In this document: in pieces, positions 1 to 7,348 of the stretch
How the letters are laid out: the number at the start of each line of letters is the position of its first letter
Numbering within the stretch: the first letter of the stretch is position 1
Source of the DNA: an uncultured Verrucomicrobiota bacterium
Lineage (GTDB): Bacteria > Verrucomicrobiota > Kiritimatiellia > CAIQIC01 > Lenti-01
DNA: 32,606 bases
NCBI GenBank assembly: GCA_937872095.1
Contig: CALMNW010000081.1
Span: 1-32,606, forward strand
Reading direction: 5' to 3'
Notes under the pieces: model-generated
Told to the model about the DNA's origin: nothing
The model's input: only the letters and a program-made list of their open reading frames with translations
The model's database searches: none
Made by a program: the position numbers and the translations under genes

Positions 1-10
1 GCTTTATAGA

Positions 11-86
11 TGGTAGAGGCGGAGGGGCTCGAACCCACGACCCACTGATTAAGAGTCAGTTGCTCTTCCAACTGAGCTACGCCTCC
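11..86 (-). tRNA. tRNA-Lys (anticodon CTT)
   Basis: Read on the minus strand, this stretch folds as a complete 76-nt cloverleaf. It has acceptor arm GGAGGCG/CGCCTCT (first pair G-T), D-arm, anticodon stem ACTGA/TCAGT around the 7-base loop CTCTTAA (anticodon CTT), a T-arm with GGTTCGAGCCC, discriminator A and an encoded CCA end. CTT reads AAG, so this is tRNA-Lys. It lies about 40 bases downstream of the serine acetyltransferase gene on the same strand. No separate promoter is evident. Confidence 0.96.
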
Positions 87-128
87 ATCAAGTAAAGCGC
101 CGGCATCCTACCCCAGACCGTCGGGGAT

Positions 129-1118
129 TCAAGTTTTTTTTGTCCGCTTTTTTTCGCGGATGGACAGTTCGGGGTGGTTGGAGGACACCACGCTGTCGGC
201 GGGGATGCTTTCCATGAGGAACACGTTGGAGCCGATGACGGAGCGGGCGCCGATGGTCGTCTCGCCGCCGAGGATGGTGGCGTTGGCGTAGACGATGACG
301 TCGTCTTCCACCGTGGGGTGGCGTTTGACGTGCTTGACGGGCGTGCCGTCGAGTCCCAGCGCGAAGGAGCGGGCGCCGAGCGTCACGCCTTGGTACAGTT
401 TGACGCGGTCGCCGATTTCCGTGGTTTCGCCGATGACGACGCCGGTGGCGTGGTCGATGAAGAAGGCGCGGCCGATGCGGGCGCCGGGATGGATGTCGGT
501 GCCGGTCTTGGTGTGGATCCACTCGCTCATGATGCGGGGGATGATGGGCACGCGGAGCCGGTACAGCTCGTGGGCGAGGCGGTGCGCGGCGATGGCGAGC
601 AGGCCGGGGTAGGCCAGCAGGACTTCGGCGAAGGTCAGCGCGGCGGGATCGCCGTCGTAGGCCGCCTGCACGTCGGCGACGAGGAGTTTCCGCACGGCGG
701 GCAGGGTGTCGAGAAAAGCCTTCAGAATGCGGTCGGTTTCGCGGTCGAGATTGTCGATCTTGGGGGGGCGGGCGCCTTCGACGCGGGCGGCCTCGCCGAT
801 CCAGCGGTAGGGCAGGGCGCGGCGGATCTCGCGCTGGAGCAGCCGCCAGGCCTCGCTCAGGCGCCGGATCAGAAACACGCCGAGTTCCGCGCCGTCCACC
901 GTCGTGGCGCTGATCTTGCCGGGAAACATCACGTCCAGCAGGACCCGCAGCGCGTCCACGACGTTTTTCGGCGCGGGCCCGTGGGTCAGCAGCGCGTCCG
1001 GCGCATCGACCTCGACGCGGTTGAACAGCCCCGCCAGATCGCTGGCGGTCTTGCAGATTTCGGCCTCGGGCGCGCCCATCGCGCACAGCCGAGGAGTTTT
1101 GGCGGTTTTCTTTTTCAT
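129..1118 (-). CDS. epsC: Serine O-acetyltransferase, EpsC type
   Basis: The 329-residue product should transfer acetyl from acetyl-CoA to L-serine, the first step of cysteine synthesis in the cytoplasm. The N-terminal half (about 1-190) is the helical SAT domain, with a DGDPA stretch at 155-159 and YPGLLAIAAHRLAHELY near 170-186. The C-terminal half is a left-handed hexapeptide beta-helix, with TGTDIHPGARIG (205-216), IDHATGVVIGE (221-231), YQGVTLGA and KRHPTVEDDV. Length and motifs fit the longer EpsC/plant-like SATs rather than the 270-residue E. coli CysE type. The start overlaps the stop of the upstream lipoprotein gene (ATGA), which implies translational coupling; a longer reading frame upstream would run through that gene. 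The Lys-rich tail after position 320 is probably disordered. Partner cysteine synthase is not in the window. Confidence 0.93.
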   Translation of the reverse strand: MKKKTAKTPRLCAMGAPEAEICKTASDLAGLFNRVEVDAPDALLTHGPAPKNVVDALRVLLDVMFPGKISATTVDGAELGVFLIRRLSEAWRLLQREIRRALPYRWIGEAARVEGARPPKIDNLDRETDRILKAFLDTLPAVRKLLVADVQAAYDGDPAALTFAEVLLAYPGLLAIAAHRLAHELYRLRVPIIPRIMSEWIHTKTGTDIHPGARIGRAFFIDHATGVVIGETTEIGDRVKLYQGVTLGARSFALGLDGTPVKHVKRHPTVEDDVIVYANATILGGETTIGARSVIGSNVFLMESIPADSVVSSNHPELSIREKKRTKKT

Positions 1119-1900
1119 GGGCACGTGACGATGGCCGTGGCATCGTCGCCGTCGGAAGACACGTAAAGCACGCCGGTGCCAGACGAAATGCGGGTAAACG
1201 TTATCGACGCCCCGGTGGTGGACGAAAGCGATCCGTTGCTGCTGGTGTAGCTCCACTCGAAGGACCCGTTTCCACCGTCCGCGTAAAACACCTGTTTTGC
1301 GCCGTTCGTGGTCAACGTTGTGCTGGTGGGCGTGATGGTCACGTTATCGTTGCCGTTGGTGACGACCGGGCTGTTGGTGGCGGAGGGGGCGACGGTGGCT
1401 TGGGCGTAAATGTTGCCGTAGTAGCTGGGCTCGATCCAGGTGGCGTCCAGCGTGGATTCCTGGTCGGCATAGGTCAGCGTGCCGGCGATTTCGACGGAAT
1501 TGCCGACGGTGGTGCGGCCCTTGAGGCTGAAGGAGGCGGTACCGCTTTGGATGACGGAAATGCTGCCGGACCAGGTCAGGCCGGCGCTGTCGTAGGCTTC
1601 CAGCGCGCTGCCGTATTGCAGCAGGCGCAGGAAGGTGATCAGTTCGCCGCTGGGACGCCGTCCGGCCTGTTGGTAGGGATAGACGATGGGCAGGATGCCG
1701 ACGGAATTCGTGGAGCCGGTATCGTTGTCCGGATTCATGTACAGGCCGGAAAAATTGTAGATCGTGCCGTCGTTGTCGGAGACCACGGCGGTGGTGCTGT
1801 CCGTGGAGCCCACGTCGCAGCCGACGATGACGAAAGCGGCCAGGGGCAGGGCGAGGGCGAGGGCCAAAGCCCGGGAAACGGAGGTCCGGAAGATGTTCAT
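1115..1900 (-). CDS. Predicted lipoprotein of unknown function
   Basis: A 261-residue exported lipoprotein. The N-terminus is a basic short stretch, a hydrophobic Ala/Leu run and a lipobox VIVGC with Cys28 as the lipidation site. The rest is rich in Ser, Thr, Gly and Asn and looks beta-rich; the last 90 residues resemble a bacterial Ig-like fold (alternating T/V strands, ending GTGVLYVSSDGDDATAIVTC). I do not recognise a named family. The chosen ATG at 1900 has an AGGA Shine-Dalgarno 8 bases upstream; an earlier in-frame ATG at 1915 is possible. The stop overlaps the start of the serine acetyltransferase gene by ATGA, an odd pairing of a surface lipoprotein with a cytoplasmic enzyme. Confidence 0.8.
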   Translation of the reverse strand: MNIFRTSVSRALALALALPLAAFVIVGCDVGSTDSTTAVVSDNDGTIYNFSGLYMNPDNDTGSTNSVGILPIVYPYQQAGRRPSGELITFLRLLQYGSALEAYDSAGLTWSGSISVIQSGTASFSLKGRTTVGNSVEIAGTLTYADQESTLDATWIEPSYYGNIYAQATVAPSATNSPVVTNGNDNVTITPTSTTLTTNGAKQVFYADGGNGSFEWSYTSSNGSLSSTTGASITFTRISSGTGVLYVSSDGDDATAIVTCP

Positions 1901-2004
1901 GGGTTGTTTCCTCATGGAATATCTTTTTAACTTCCCCCATCCGGGGCCTTTTTGCAAGACTGTTCGCGGCGGAAAAACCCGCCGGCAAAGGAGATACCCG
2001 TTTC

Positions 2005-2553
2005 ATGAGGCCCTACCACGTCGATGAGGTCATGATCACGCCCCGCCAGCTGGAGCGGCGCGTGGACGAAGTCGCCCGCGAAATCGCGGCGGGCGGAACC
2101 AGCGAAAATCTCGTGGTCATCGGCATTTTGCGGGGCAGTTTCATCTTTCTGGCGGACCTGGTGCGGTGGTTTTCCATGAACGACCTGCATCCGCGCATCG
2201 ACTTCATGATCATGGAGAGCTACGGCAGCGGGACGACGGCGGAGAAAGAGCCGACGGTCAGCCGCGACTGCAGCATCGATCTGACGGGGGCGGACGTGGT
2301 GGTGGTGGACGACATCCTCGACACGGGCCGCACCCTGCAGAAGGCGGTGGCCCATTTGAAGGCGAAAGGCGCGAAAAACGTCCGCGCCTGCGCGTTGCTC
2401 GACAAACCTTCCCGCCGCATCGTGCCGTTCGAGGCCGATTTCGTCGGCTTCAAGATCGAAGACGCCTTCGTGGTCGGCTACGGCCTGGACTACGACGGCC
2501 GCCATCGCGAACTGCCGCACATCGCCAAGGTCACCTTCACCGACGGCAAGTAG
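2005..2553 (+). CDS. hpt: Hypoxanthine phosphoribosyltransferase
   Basis: A 182-residue cytoplasmic purine salvage enzyme converting hypoxanthine (and probably guanine) plus PRPP to the nucleotide. The diagnostic PRPP-binding motif VVVVDDILDTGRTL spans about 98-111, with the acidic pair D102/D103. An N-terminal GILRGSFIFLADL loop lies at 40-52, the purine-contacting FVGFKI at 147-151, and the C-terminal GYGLDYDGRHRELP at 158-171. Length is normal for the family. AGGAG lies about 10 bases before the ATG. It is transcribed divergently from the lipoprotein gene across a 104-base gap. The deacetylase gene starts 4 bases after its stop, so the two are likely co-transcribed. Confidence 0.96.
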   Translation: MRPYHVDEVMITPRQLERRVDEVAREIAAGGTSENLVVIGILRGSFIFLADLVRWFSMNDLHPRIDFMIMESYGSGTTAEKEPTVSRDCSIDLTGADVVVVDDILDTGRTLQKAVAHLKAKGAKNVRACALLDKPSRRIVPFEADFVGFKIEDAFVVGYGLDYDGRHRELPHIAKVTFTDGK

Positions 2554-2557
2554 CGCC

Positions 2558-3442
2558 ATGCGGACGCTCCTGAAAGCCACCCTTGCGCGCGCCTACGCGG
2601 CCGCCGGCGGCTTGCGGAGGCTTCACGCGGGGCGGCTCGTCGTCTTGACCTTCCACCGGGTCCGGCCGGAAGGGGACGCGGCTTCCCCGCGCGCCATGCG
2701 GAACCTCGACGTGCCGGCGCCGGACTTCCGCCGCCTGTTGACTTGGATGCGCGCCCGCTACGAGCCGATCGCCCTCCGCGACTGGATCGGCCGCGAAATC
2801 CCGCTAGACCGCGCCTCGTTCGCCGTGACCTTCGACGACGGCTGGGCCGACAACGCCGAGCATGCCTGGCCCGTCCTGCGCGAGCTGGAGATTCCGGCCA
2901 CGATTTTCCTCGCCACCGGCGCCATCGAGGATCGCACGCCGTTCTGGTGGCAGTTGCCGGGCCTGTCCGACGCCGAGATCGAACGGCTCAAGCGCGAGCC
3001 GCCGGAAACGCTGGAAAAACGGATGGCCGGCCAGCCGGGCTTCCGGCCGGCGCACGCGGCGGATTTCCTGACCTGGGACCAAATCCGCGAAATGGGCCAA
3101 AGCGGCGGGGTCCACTTCGGCGCACACGGGCATCGGCACGCGCTGCTGGACCGGCTCGCGCGCGAAGAGGCCGCGGCGGACGTCCGCCGGTGCTGGGATC
3201 TGCTGAAGGCGCGCGTGCCGGCAGAAGCCTTGGCGCCGCTGCTGGCGTGGCCCAACGGCAACGCGCGCGGGGATCTCGCCACCGAGCTCGAAGGGCTGGG
3301 CCTGCGCGGGGCGTTCGGCACGGAGCGCGGCGCGGTCGCCCGGCCCGGCGCGGCGCGCTGGAATCTGCCGCGCAACAACGTCGACCGCCGCCTCGCGGGC
3401 GAACCGGAACTGTGGCCATGGATGCTGATGCGCGCCAAATGA
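2558..3442 (+). CDS. Polysaccharide deacetylase (NodB-like)
   Basis: A 294-residue carbohydrate esterase family 4-like protein, expected to remove N- or O-acetyl groups from a glycan. The NodB motifs are visible: LTFHRV (30-35), the metal-binding VTFDDGWADN (90-99, TFDDG at 91-95), AHGHRH with the H-x3-H pair H190/H194, and LAWPNGN (229-235) where the family usually has a FAYPxG-type turn. No signal peptide is evident, so it may act on cytoplasmic, lipid-linked glycans, as deacetylases of envelope polysaccharide pathways do. It follows hpt with a 4-base gap. The substrate cannot be deduced from sequence. The palindromic repeat element starts about 10 bases after its stop. Confidence 0.88.
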   Translation: MRTLLKATLARAYAAAGGLRRLHAGRLVVLTFHRVRPEGDAASPRAMRNLDVPAPDFRRLLTWMRARYEPIALRDWIGREIPLDRASFAVTFDDGWADNAEHAWPVLRELEIPATIFLATGAIEDRTPFWWQLPGLSDAEIERLKREPPETLEKRMAGQPGFRPAHAADFLTWDQIREMGQSGGVHFGAHGHRHALLDRLAREEAAADVRRCWDLLKARVPAEALAPLLAWPNGNARGDLATELEGLGLRGAFGTERGAVARPGAARWNLPRNNVDRRLAGEPELWPWMLMRAK

Positions 3443-3452
3443 GCGGGGGGCG

Positions 3453-3560
3453 GTTTTTACGTAGCGTGGAAAAAAAGTTTTCCACACCGTGGAAAAATCG
3501 AGCAAAGTTTTTACGTGCTACGTAAAACTCGGCGAAACTTTTTACGTAGCGTGGAAAAAT
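3453..3560. repeat. Intergenic palindromic repeat element, copy A
   Basis: An AT-rich island in GC-rich surroundings. The outer arms are inverted: TTTTTACGTAGC (3454-3465) and GCTACGTAAAA (3517-3527). Inside, TTTTCCAC (3478-3485) can pair either with the upstream GTGGAAAA (3466-3473) or the downstream GTGGAAAA (3489-3496), giving two mutually exclusive hairpins. A partial second unit, TTTTTACGTAGC plus GTGGAAAA, follows at 3539-3558, ending just before the Shine-Dalgarno of the next gene. A clearly homologous copy lies at 32471-32560. It resembles a REP/MITE-type dispersed element; no transposase is nearby. Confidence 0.85.
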
Positions 3561-3577
3561 CCGGATAGGAGCAAGCC

Positions 3578-4624
3578 ATGGACGAGATGAAATGGGCGTG
3601 GGTGTTGTTGTTGGCGGCGACGCTGGCGCTGCTGATCCGGCTGTCGACGTGGTTTTTGCCGGCGCCGGGCTGGCGCACGCATAAAGTGGACCAGGCGGCG
3701 GAGGCGATTTCCGCCCCCGAGCTGGCGGAGAATCTGCTGGAAGCGCCGGCCCCGGTCGTCGCGCCGGCGCCCGAACCGGAACCGGAACCGCCGGTCGAGA
3801 GCGTTGCCGTCGTTGCGCCGGCTCCGGTCCAGCCGCTGCCGCCGCCGGAACCGGAGGAGCCGCCGCCCCCGCCGCCGCCGGAATACCATCTGCGGCACGT
3901 GCGCTGGGGCATGTCGCCGGCGGAAGTGCTCGCGGCGGAACACGACGTGCCGATCCGGGAGAGCGAATATGGGCTGACCTTCGTGGCGATGACGCTGGAA
4001 CTGCCGTGTCTGCTCGCCTATTCCTTCGAGGGGGATCGGCTGATCCGCGCGCGCATGTCGTTTTCCGATCCGTCGGGCCTGGATCTGCCGCCGCTGAGCG
4101 TGGCGCAGGCGCAGCGGCGGTTCCTTTATTTGCGCGAACAGCTGCGCAGCCGCTACGGCGAACCGATCGAGGAAAGCGTCTATCTGCCGCGCGAGCGGGC
4201 GCATCTGGAACGCAGCCTCCAGAAGCAGGACGAACTGGCCCGGCAATACGACGTGGAAATCGCCGAGGCGGAAGCGCGCATGAAGAAGGAACGGGAACGG
4301 CTGGAGCGGCGGTTCAAGCGCTGGTCGAACACGCCGGAAATGGTCGCGCGCGGCCTGGCGCCCTACGAACGGGATTTGAAGGATCTGCGGGCCTGGAAGA
4401 AAGAGGCGCTGGCCCGCGCCGACCGATCGCGCAAGGGCATCAAGGAACGCCAAGACGCCGATGCCCGCGCCCCGCTGGTCGCCACGATGACGGCTCGCTG
4501 GCCCTATGCGCGGGAGTTGCACGACGTCGAGCTCGTGCTGGATTTCCGCAATTCGGTGCCGCGGTTGGACGTATCCTACAGCGCGACGGATGGCCCGCCG
4601 GATCGCTCGAAAAACGAGCTGTAA
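3578..4624 (+). CDS. Membrane-anchored proline-rich coiled-coil protein
   Basis: A 348-residue protein of unknown function. A single hydrophobic segment at about 6-26 anchors it in the inner membrane. A Pro/Ala/Glu-rich linker (about 55-102, with EPEPEPEPP and EEPPPPPPPE) then spans out as a stiff spacer. A compact domain starts with HVRWGMSPAEVLAAE (about 104-118), a pattern seen in proteins where an RWGMS-type motif precedes a small alpha/beta domain. Residues 200-290 are highly charged and predicted coiled coil (LERSLQKQDELARQYDVEIAEAE and onwards, written here only in part). AGGAG lies 7 bases before the ATG. The gene stands alone, between the repeat element and the convergent CNNM gene pair. 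Confidence 0.82.
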   Translation: MDEMKWAWVLLLAATLALLIRLSTWFLPAPGWRTHKVDQAAEAISAPELAENLLEAPAPVVAPAPEPEPEPPVESVAVVAPAPVQPLPPPEPEEPPPPPPPEYHLRHVRWGMSPAEVLAAEHDVPIRESEYGLTFVAMTLELPCLLAYSFEGDRLIRARMSFSDPSGLDLPPLSVAQAQRRFLYLREQLRSRYGEPIEESVYLPRERAHLERSLQKQDELARQYDVEIAEAEARMKKERERLERRFKRWSNTPEMVARGLAPYERDLKDLRAWKKEALARADRSRKGIKERQDADARAPLVATMTARWPYARELHDVELVLDFRNSVPRLDVSYSATDGPPDRSKNEL

Positions 4625-4652
4625 GTCCGAACGGCGGGGGCCGGGGCGCGCG

Positions 4653-5621
4653 TCAATCTTCCCCGGTGACTTCGCGGAGCACGTCTTCGAGGGTGATGAG
4701 GCCGATGACCTCGTAGCGATCGTCGGTGACGAGGAAAAGGGGCAGGCGGGTGACGCGCATGCGGGGCAGGAGGTGGTCGACGGGGAGGTAGGAGGCCACG
4801 AGCTGCGGCGGCCGCATGTAGTCGGCGGCGGTCTTGCCGGCGGGGGCGTCGTCGGCGAGCAGATCGAAGACGTGGACGACGCCGACGAAGGATTTTTGGG
4901 CGGGATCGTAGACGGGCAGGCGGTTGAATTCGCGGACCCGGGCGATGGCGAGGACCTCCTCGGGCGTGGCGGTGGCGGGCACGACGGCCATTTTGTCGCG
5001 CGGGGTCATGAGCACAGCGCAGGTCTTGTGGGTGAGTTCGAAGACGCCGTGGATCATTTCGGATTCGTGCTTGGTGAGGACGCCGGATTGCACCCCTTCG
5101 CGGGCGAGGTGGAGGAGTTCTTCGCGGGTGACGAGCAGCTTGTCGTCGACGCCTTTGGCGTCGCGCCGGGGCAAGGCCCAGCGGACGATCAGGTTGACGA
5201 AGAAGCTGAAGGGGCGGAGGATCCAGGCGGCCGCGCGCAGCAGGCCGGCGAAGGGGAAGGTGCGGCGGGCGGGCGCGGCCTGGAACCAGGCTTTGGGGAT
5301 GTATTCGCAGAAGACCAGGACGACCACGACCAGCACCAGGCCGGCCCCGGCGGCGCCGGCGCCGCCGAACAGGCGCTGGCCGATGGAGGCGGCGAGCACG
5401 GCGCTGACGACGTAGCTCAGGTTGGTGCCGATGAGCGTGGTGCCCAGCAGCAGGTCGGGATGGGCCAGGAAATGGCGGATGGTCTTTGCGCCGGGAACCC
5501 GCCGGCGCACGAGATGCTGCAGGCGCAGGCGGTTGATGGAGATGACGCCGGTCTCGACGCCGGCGAAGAAGGCGCCGCAGACGAGGCAGAAAACCAGCAG
5601 CAAAAATTCGAGCGCCATCAT
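4653..5621 (-). CDS. CNNM/CBS-pair membrane protein, short form
   Basis: A 322-residue member of the CorC/HlyC/CNNM family, inner-membrane proteins linked to Mg2+ or Co2+ transport or efflux. The DUF21 transmembrane domain covers about 1-150, with the signature AGVETGVISINRLRLQHL (20-37) and FCEYIPKAW. A pair of CBS domains follows (about 200-320), with LMTPRDKMAVVP, EFNRLPVYD and VIGLITLEDVLREVTGE near the end. The usual C-terminal CorC_HlyC domain is absent; the protein stops just after CBS2. The start at 5621 overlaps the stop of the upstream paralogue (ATGA), and GGGGAGG lies upstream. A second ATG follows immediately at 5618. It is convergent with the gene ending at 4624. Confidence 0.9.
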   Translation of the reverse strand: MMALEFLLLVFCLVCGAFFAGVETGVISINRLRLQHLVRRRVPGAKTIRHFLAHPDLLLGTTLIGTNLSYVVSAVLAASIGQRLFGGAGAAGAGLVLVVVVLVFCEYIPKAWFQAAPARRTFPFAGLLRAAAWILRPFSFFVNLIVRWALPRRDAKGVDDKLLVTREELLHLAREGVQSGVLTKHESEMIHGVFELTHKTCAVLMTPRDKMAVVPATATPEEVLAIARVREFNRLPVYDPAQKSFVGVVHVFDLLADDAPAGKTAADYMRPPQLVASYLPVDHLLPRMRVTRLPLFLVTDDRYEVIGLITLEDVLREVTGED

Positions 5622-6862
5622 GCGGACGGCCCTCCCCGGATCACGTCGGTTTTCTCGACGTGGGCCAGCGTGACCCGCAGCCGGATGGTCTGCATGACGC
5701 GGACGCGGACGCCCTGGGCCTGCACGACGTCGTCCTGCTTGGGCACGCTGCCGAGATGCTCGGTGATCCACCCCGCGAGGCGATCGGACGTCTCGGCCTG
5801 CAGGTCGAGGCGGAGCTTGCGGTTGATTTCCTCGAGCGAGATGTTGGCGTCGACCAGCCAGGCGTACGGGCCGGCGGACTGGAAAATGGGGCGGGGCTTG
5901 GACAATTCGTTGTAGATGTCCCCGGTGATTTCCTCGAGGATGTCGCCGCGGGTGACGATGCCGGCGACGCCGCCGTATTCGTCCACGACGATGGCGAGGC
6001 GGATCTTGTCTTTCTGGAAACGGGTCAGCAGGCGGTTGAGGGGCACGCTTTCGGGGATGAACACGGGCGGGAGGGTCGCGGCAGAAAGGACGTGGGCGGG
6101 ATCGAGCAGGAACTTGCGCACGTCGAGAAACCCGGCGATGTCGTCGAACTGGCCGCGGTACAGGAGGAGGAAATTGCGGCGGGACTTGCGGGCGATCTCG
6201 ACGGGATCCTGGGCGGGCTCGTCGAGGTCGATGCCGATGAAGTCGACGCGGGGCGTCATCACGTCGGAGGCGTGCATGTCCTCGAGATCCACGATGGACT
6301 TGATCATCGCCAGCTCGTCGGCGTTGAGGATGCCTTCCTCGCGGGAGATGTCGAGGACGGTTTCGAATTCTTCTTCGGAGAGGGTCTTGCCGGCGGGGCG
6401 GAACAGGTGGGCGAGGCGGCGGCTGACAAGGTCGAGCAGGAACCGGAGCGGAGCCAGCAGGCGTTCGACCAGGCGCAGCGGCGGGCCGTAGAAACGGACC
6501 AGCGTGGACGTGTAGAGCAGTCCGACGTTCTTGGGACCGATTTCGCCGAAGAAAATGAGCAGGAGGGTCACGGCGGGAATGGCGATCAATTCGCCGTGGT
6601 CCGGAGACCAGCGTTCCGCGAGGGCGTAGCCGACGTTGGACAGGGCGATGTTGACCAGCGTGTTGCCGATCAGGAGGGTGGACAGCAGCCGCGTGGGGGC
6701 GGCGAGGAGGACGCGCAGGCGCTCCGCCGTGGCGGGATGCTTTTCGCCGATGCGCCGGAGCTGGATCGGATCGATGGAGAAATAGGCCGTTTCCCCGCTG
6801 GAGAAAAAGGCCGAACAGGCCAGCAACAGCAGGAAGGCGGCGATCAGGAGGAGCGCGGTCAT
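5618..6862 (-). CDS. CNNM/CorC-HlyC family membrane protein, full length
   Basis: A 414-residue paralogue of the neighbouring short form. It has an N-terminal DUF21 domain (about 1-170, signature FFSSGETAYFSIDPIQLRRI), CBS pair (about 190-325, with DVMTPRVDFIGID and EYGGVAGIVTRGDILEEITGDI), and a C-terminal CorC_HlyC domain (about 335-410). Its likely role is cation transport or its regulation, CBS domains sensing adenosine ligands in relatives. The ATG at 6862 lacks a good Shine-Dalgarno, but it places the start correctly before the first membrane helix. The gene is divergent from yjbQ and overlaps the downstream paralogue by 4 bases, so the pair is probably made together and may form a hetero-oligomer (inference). 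Confidence 0.92.
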   Translation of the reverse strand: MTALLLIAAFLLLLACSAFFSSGETAYFSIDPIQLRRIGEKHPATAERLRVLLAAPTRLLSTLLIGNTLVNIALSNVGYALAERWSPDHGELIAIPAVTLLLIFFGEIGPKNVGLLYTSTLVRFYGPPLRLVERLLAPLRFLLDLVSRRLAHLFRPAGKTLSEEEFETVLDISREEGILNADELAMIKSIVDLEDMHASDVMTPRVDFIGIDLDEPAQDPVEIARKSRRNFLLLYRGQFDDIAGFLDVRKFLLDPAHVLSAATLPPVFIPESVPLNRLLTRFQKDKIRLAIVVDEYGGVAGIVTRGDILEEITGDIYNELSKPRPIFQSAGPYAWLVDANISLEEINRKLRLDLQAETSDRLAGWITEHLGSVPKQDDVVQAQGVRVRVMQTIRLRVTLAHVEKTDVIRGGPSA

Positions 6863-6909
6863 GGCCGCGCCCGCCGCCGGCCGGACTCGAATGGATGCAC
6901 AGGTTTCAC

Positions 6910-6938
6910 TTTCCGCCACCGAAAACAATGCGTATAGT
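6910..6938 (+). promoter_or_regulatory. Candidate promoter of yjbQ
   Basis: TTTCCG (6910-6915), 17 bases, then TATAGT (6933-6938) resembles a sigma70-type promoter with a weak -35 and good -10. Transcription would begin near 6945-6946, directly at the ATG at 6947, and no Shine-Dalgarno precedes that ATG. This suggests a leaderless mRNA. Confidence 0.4.
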
Positions 6939-6946
6939 ATGCGGAC

Positions 6947-7348
6947 ATGGTCAGAATATCCATCACAACTTCGCGGCGCACGGAACTCGTGCCCGCGACG
7001 TCGGCCATCCAGAAGGCCATCGCGGCGCTGCCGCCGTGGGACGGTCTGCTGCACGTGCACTCGCCGCATACGACGGCGGGCGTGACCGTGAACGAACAGG
7101 CGGATCCGGACGTGGCCGCGGACCTGGAGAAGACGCTGGCGAAGCTGGTGCCGTGGAACGCGGGCTATGCGCACGCCGAAGGCAACTCGGCGGCGCACGT
7201 CCAGACCGCCTTGGTGGGCGTTTCGACCTGGGTGCCGGTGAAAAACGGACGGTTGGCGCTGGGCACCTGGCAAGGGATTTTCCTGTGCGAGTTCGACGGC
7301 CCGCGCACGCGGGAACTGTGGCTGACGCCGGTCAAGGAGGCGACATGA
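6947..7348 (+). CDS. yjbQ: YjbQ family protein (UPF0047)
   Basis: A 133-residue protein of the widespread YjbQ/UPF0047 family, for which weak thiamin-phosphate synthase activity has been reported in other bacteria; the physiological role is unsettled. Visible family motifs are HVHSPHTTAGVTVNEQADPDV (about 36-56), GNSAAHVQTALVG (79-91), and GTWQGIFLCEFDGPR (106-120). His36, His38, His41 and His84 are in positions typical of the metal/anion pocket. It is full length. The gene is divergent from the CNNM pair and overlaps the TPR lipoprotein gene by ATGA. Confidence 0.94.
   Translation: MVRISITTSRRTELVPATSAIQKAIAALPPWDGLLHVHSPHTTAGVTVNEQADPDVAADLEKTLAKLVPWNAGYAHAEGNSAAHVQTALVGVSTWVPVKNGRLALGTWQGIFLCEFDGPRTRELWLTPVKEAT

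Noticed and set aside
174..1166. A plus-strand open frame opposite the serine acetyltransferase
   Set aside because: No domain and shadow-like Gly/Val/Asp composition; the minus strand carries a complete hexapeptide acetyltransferase.
3478..3496. TTTTCCACA-like sequence as a DnaA box or replication origin
   Set aside because: The 9-mer resembles the DnaA-box consensus of some bacteria and also occurs on the other strand in copy B, but there is no cluster of boxes, and no dnaA, dnaN or gidA nearby. The match is better explained by the palindromic repeat.
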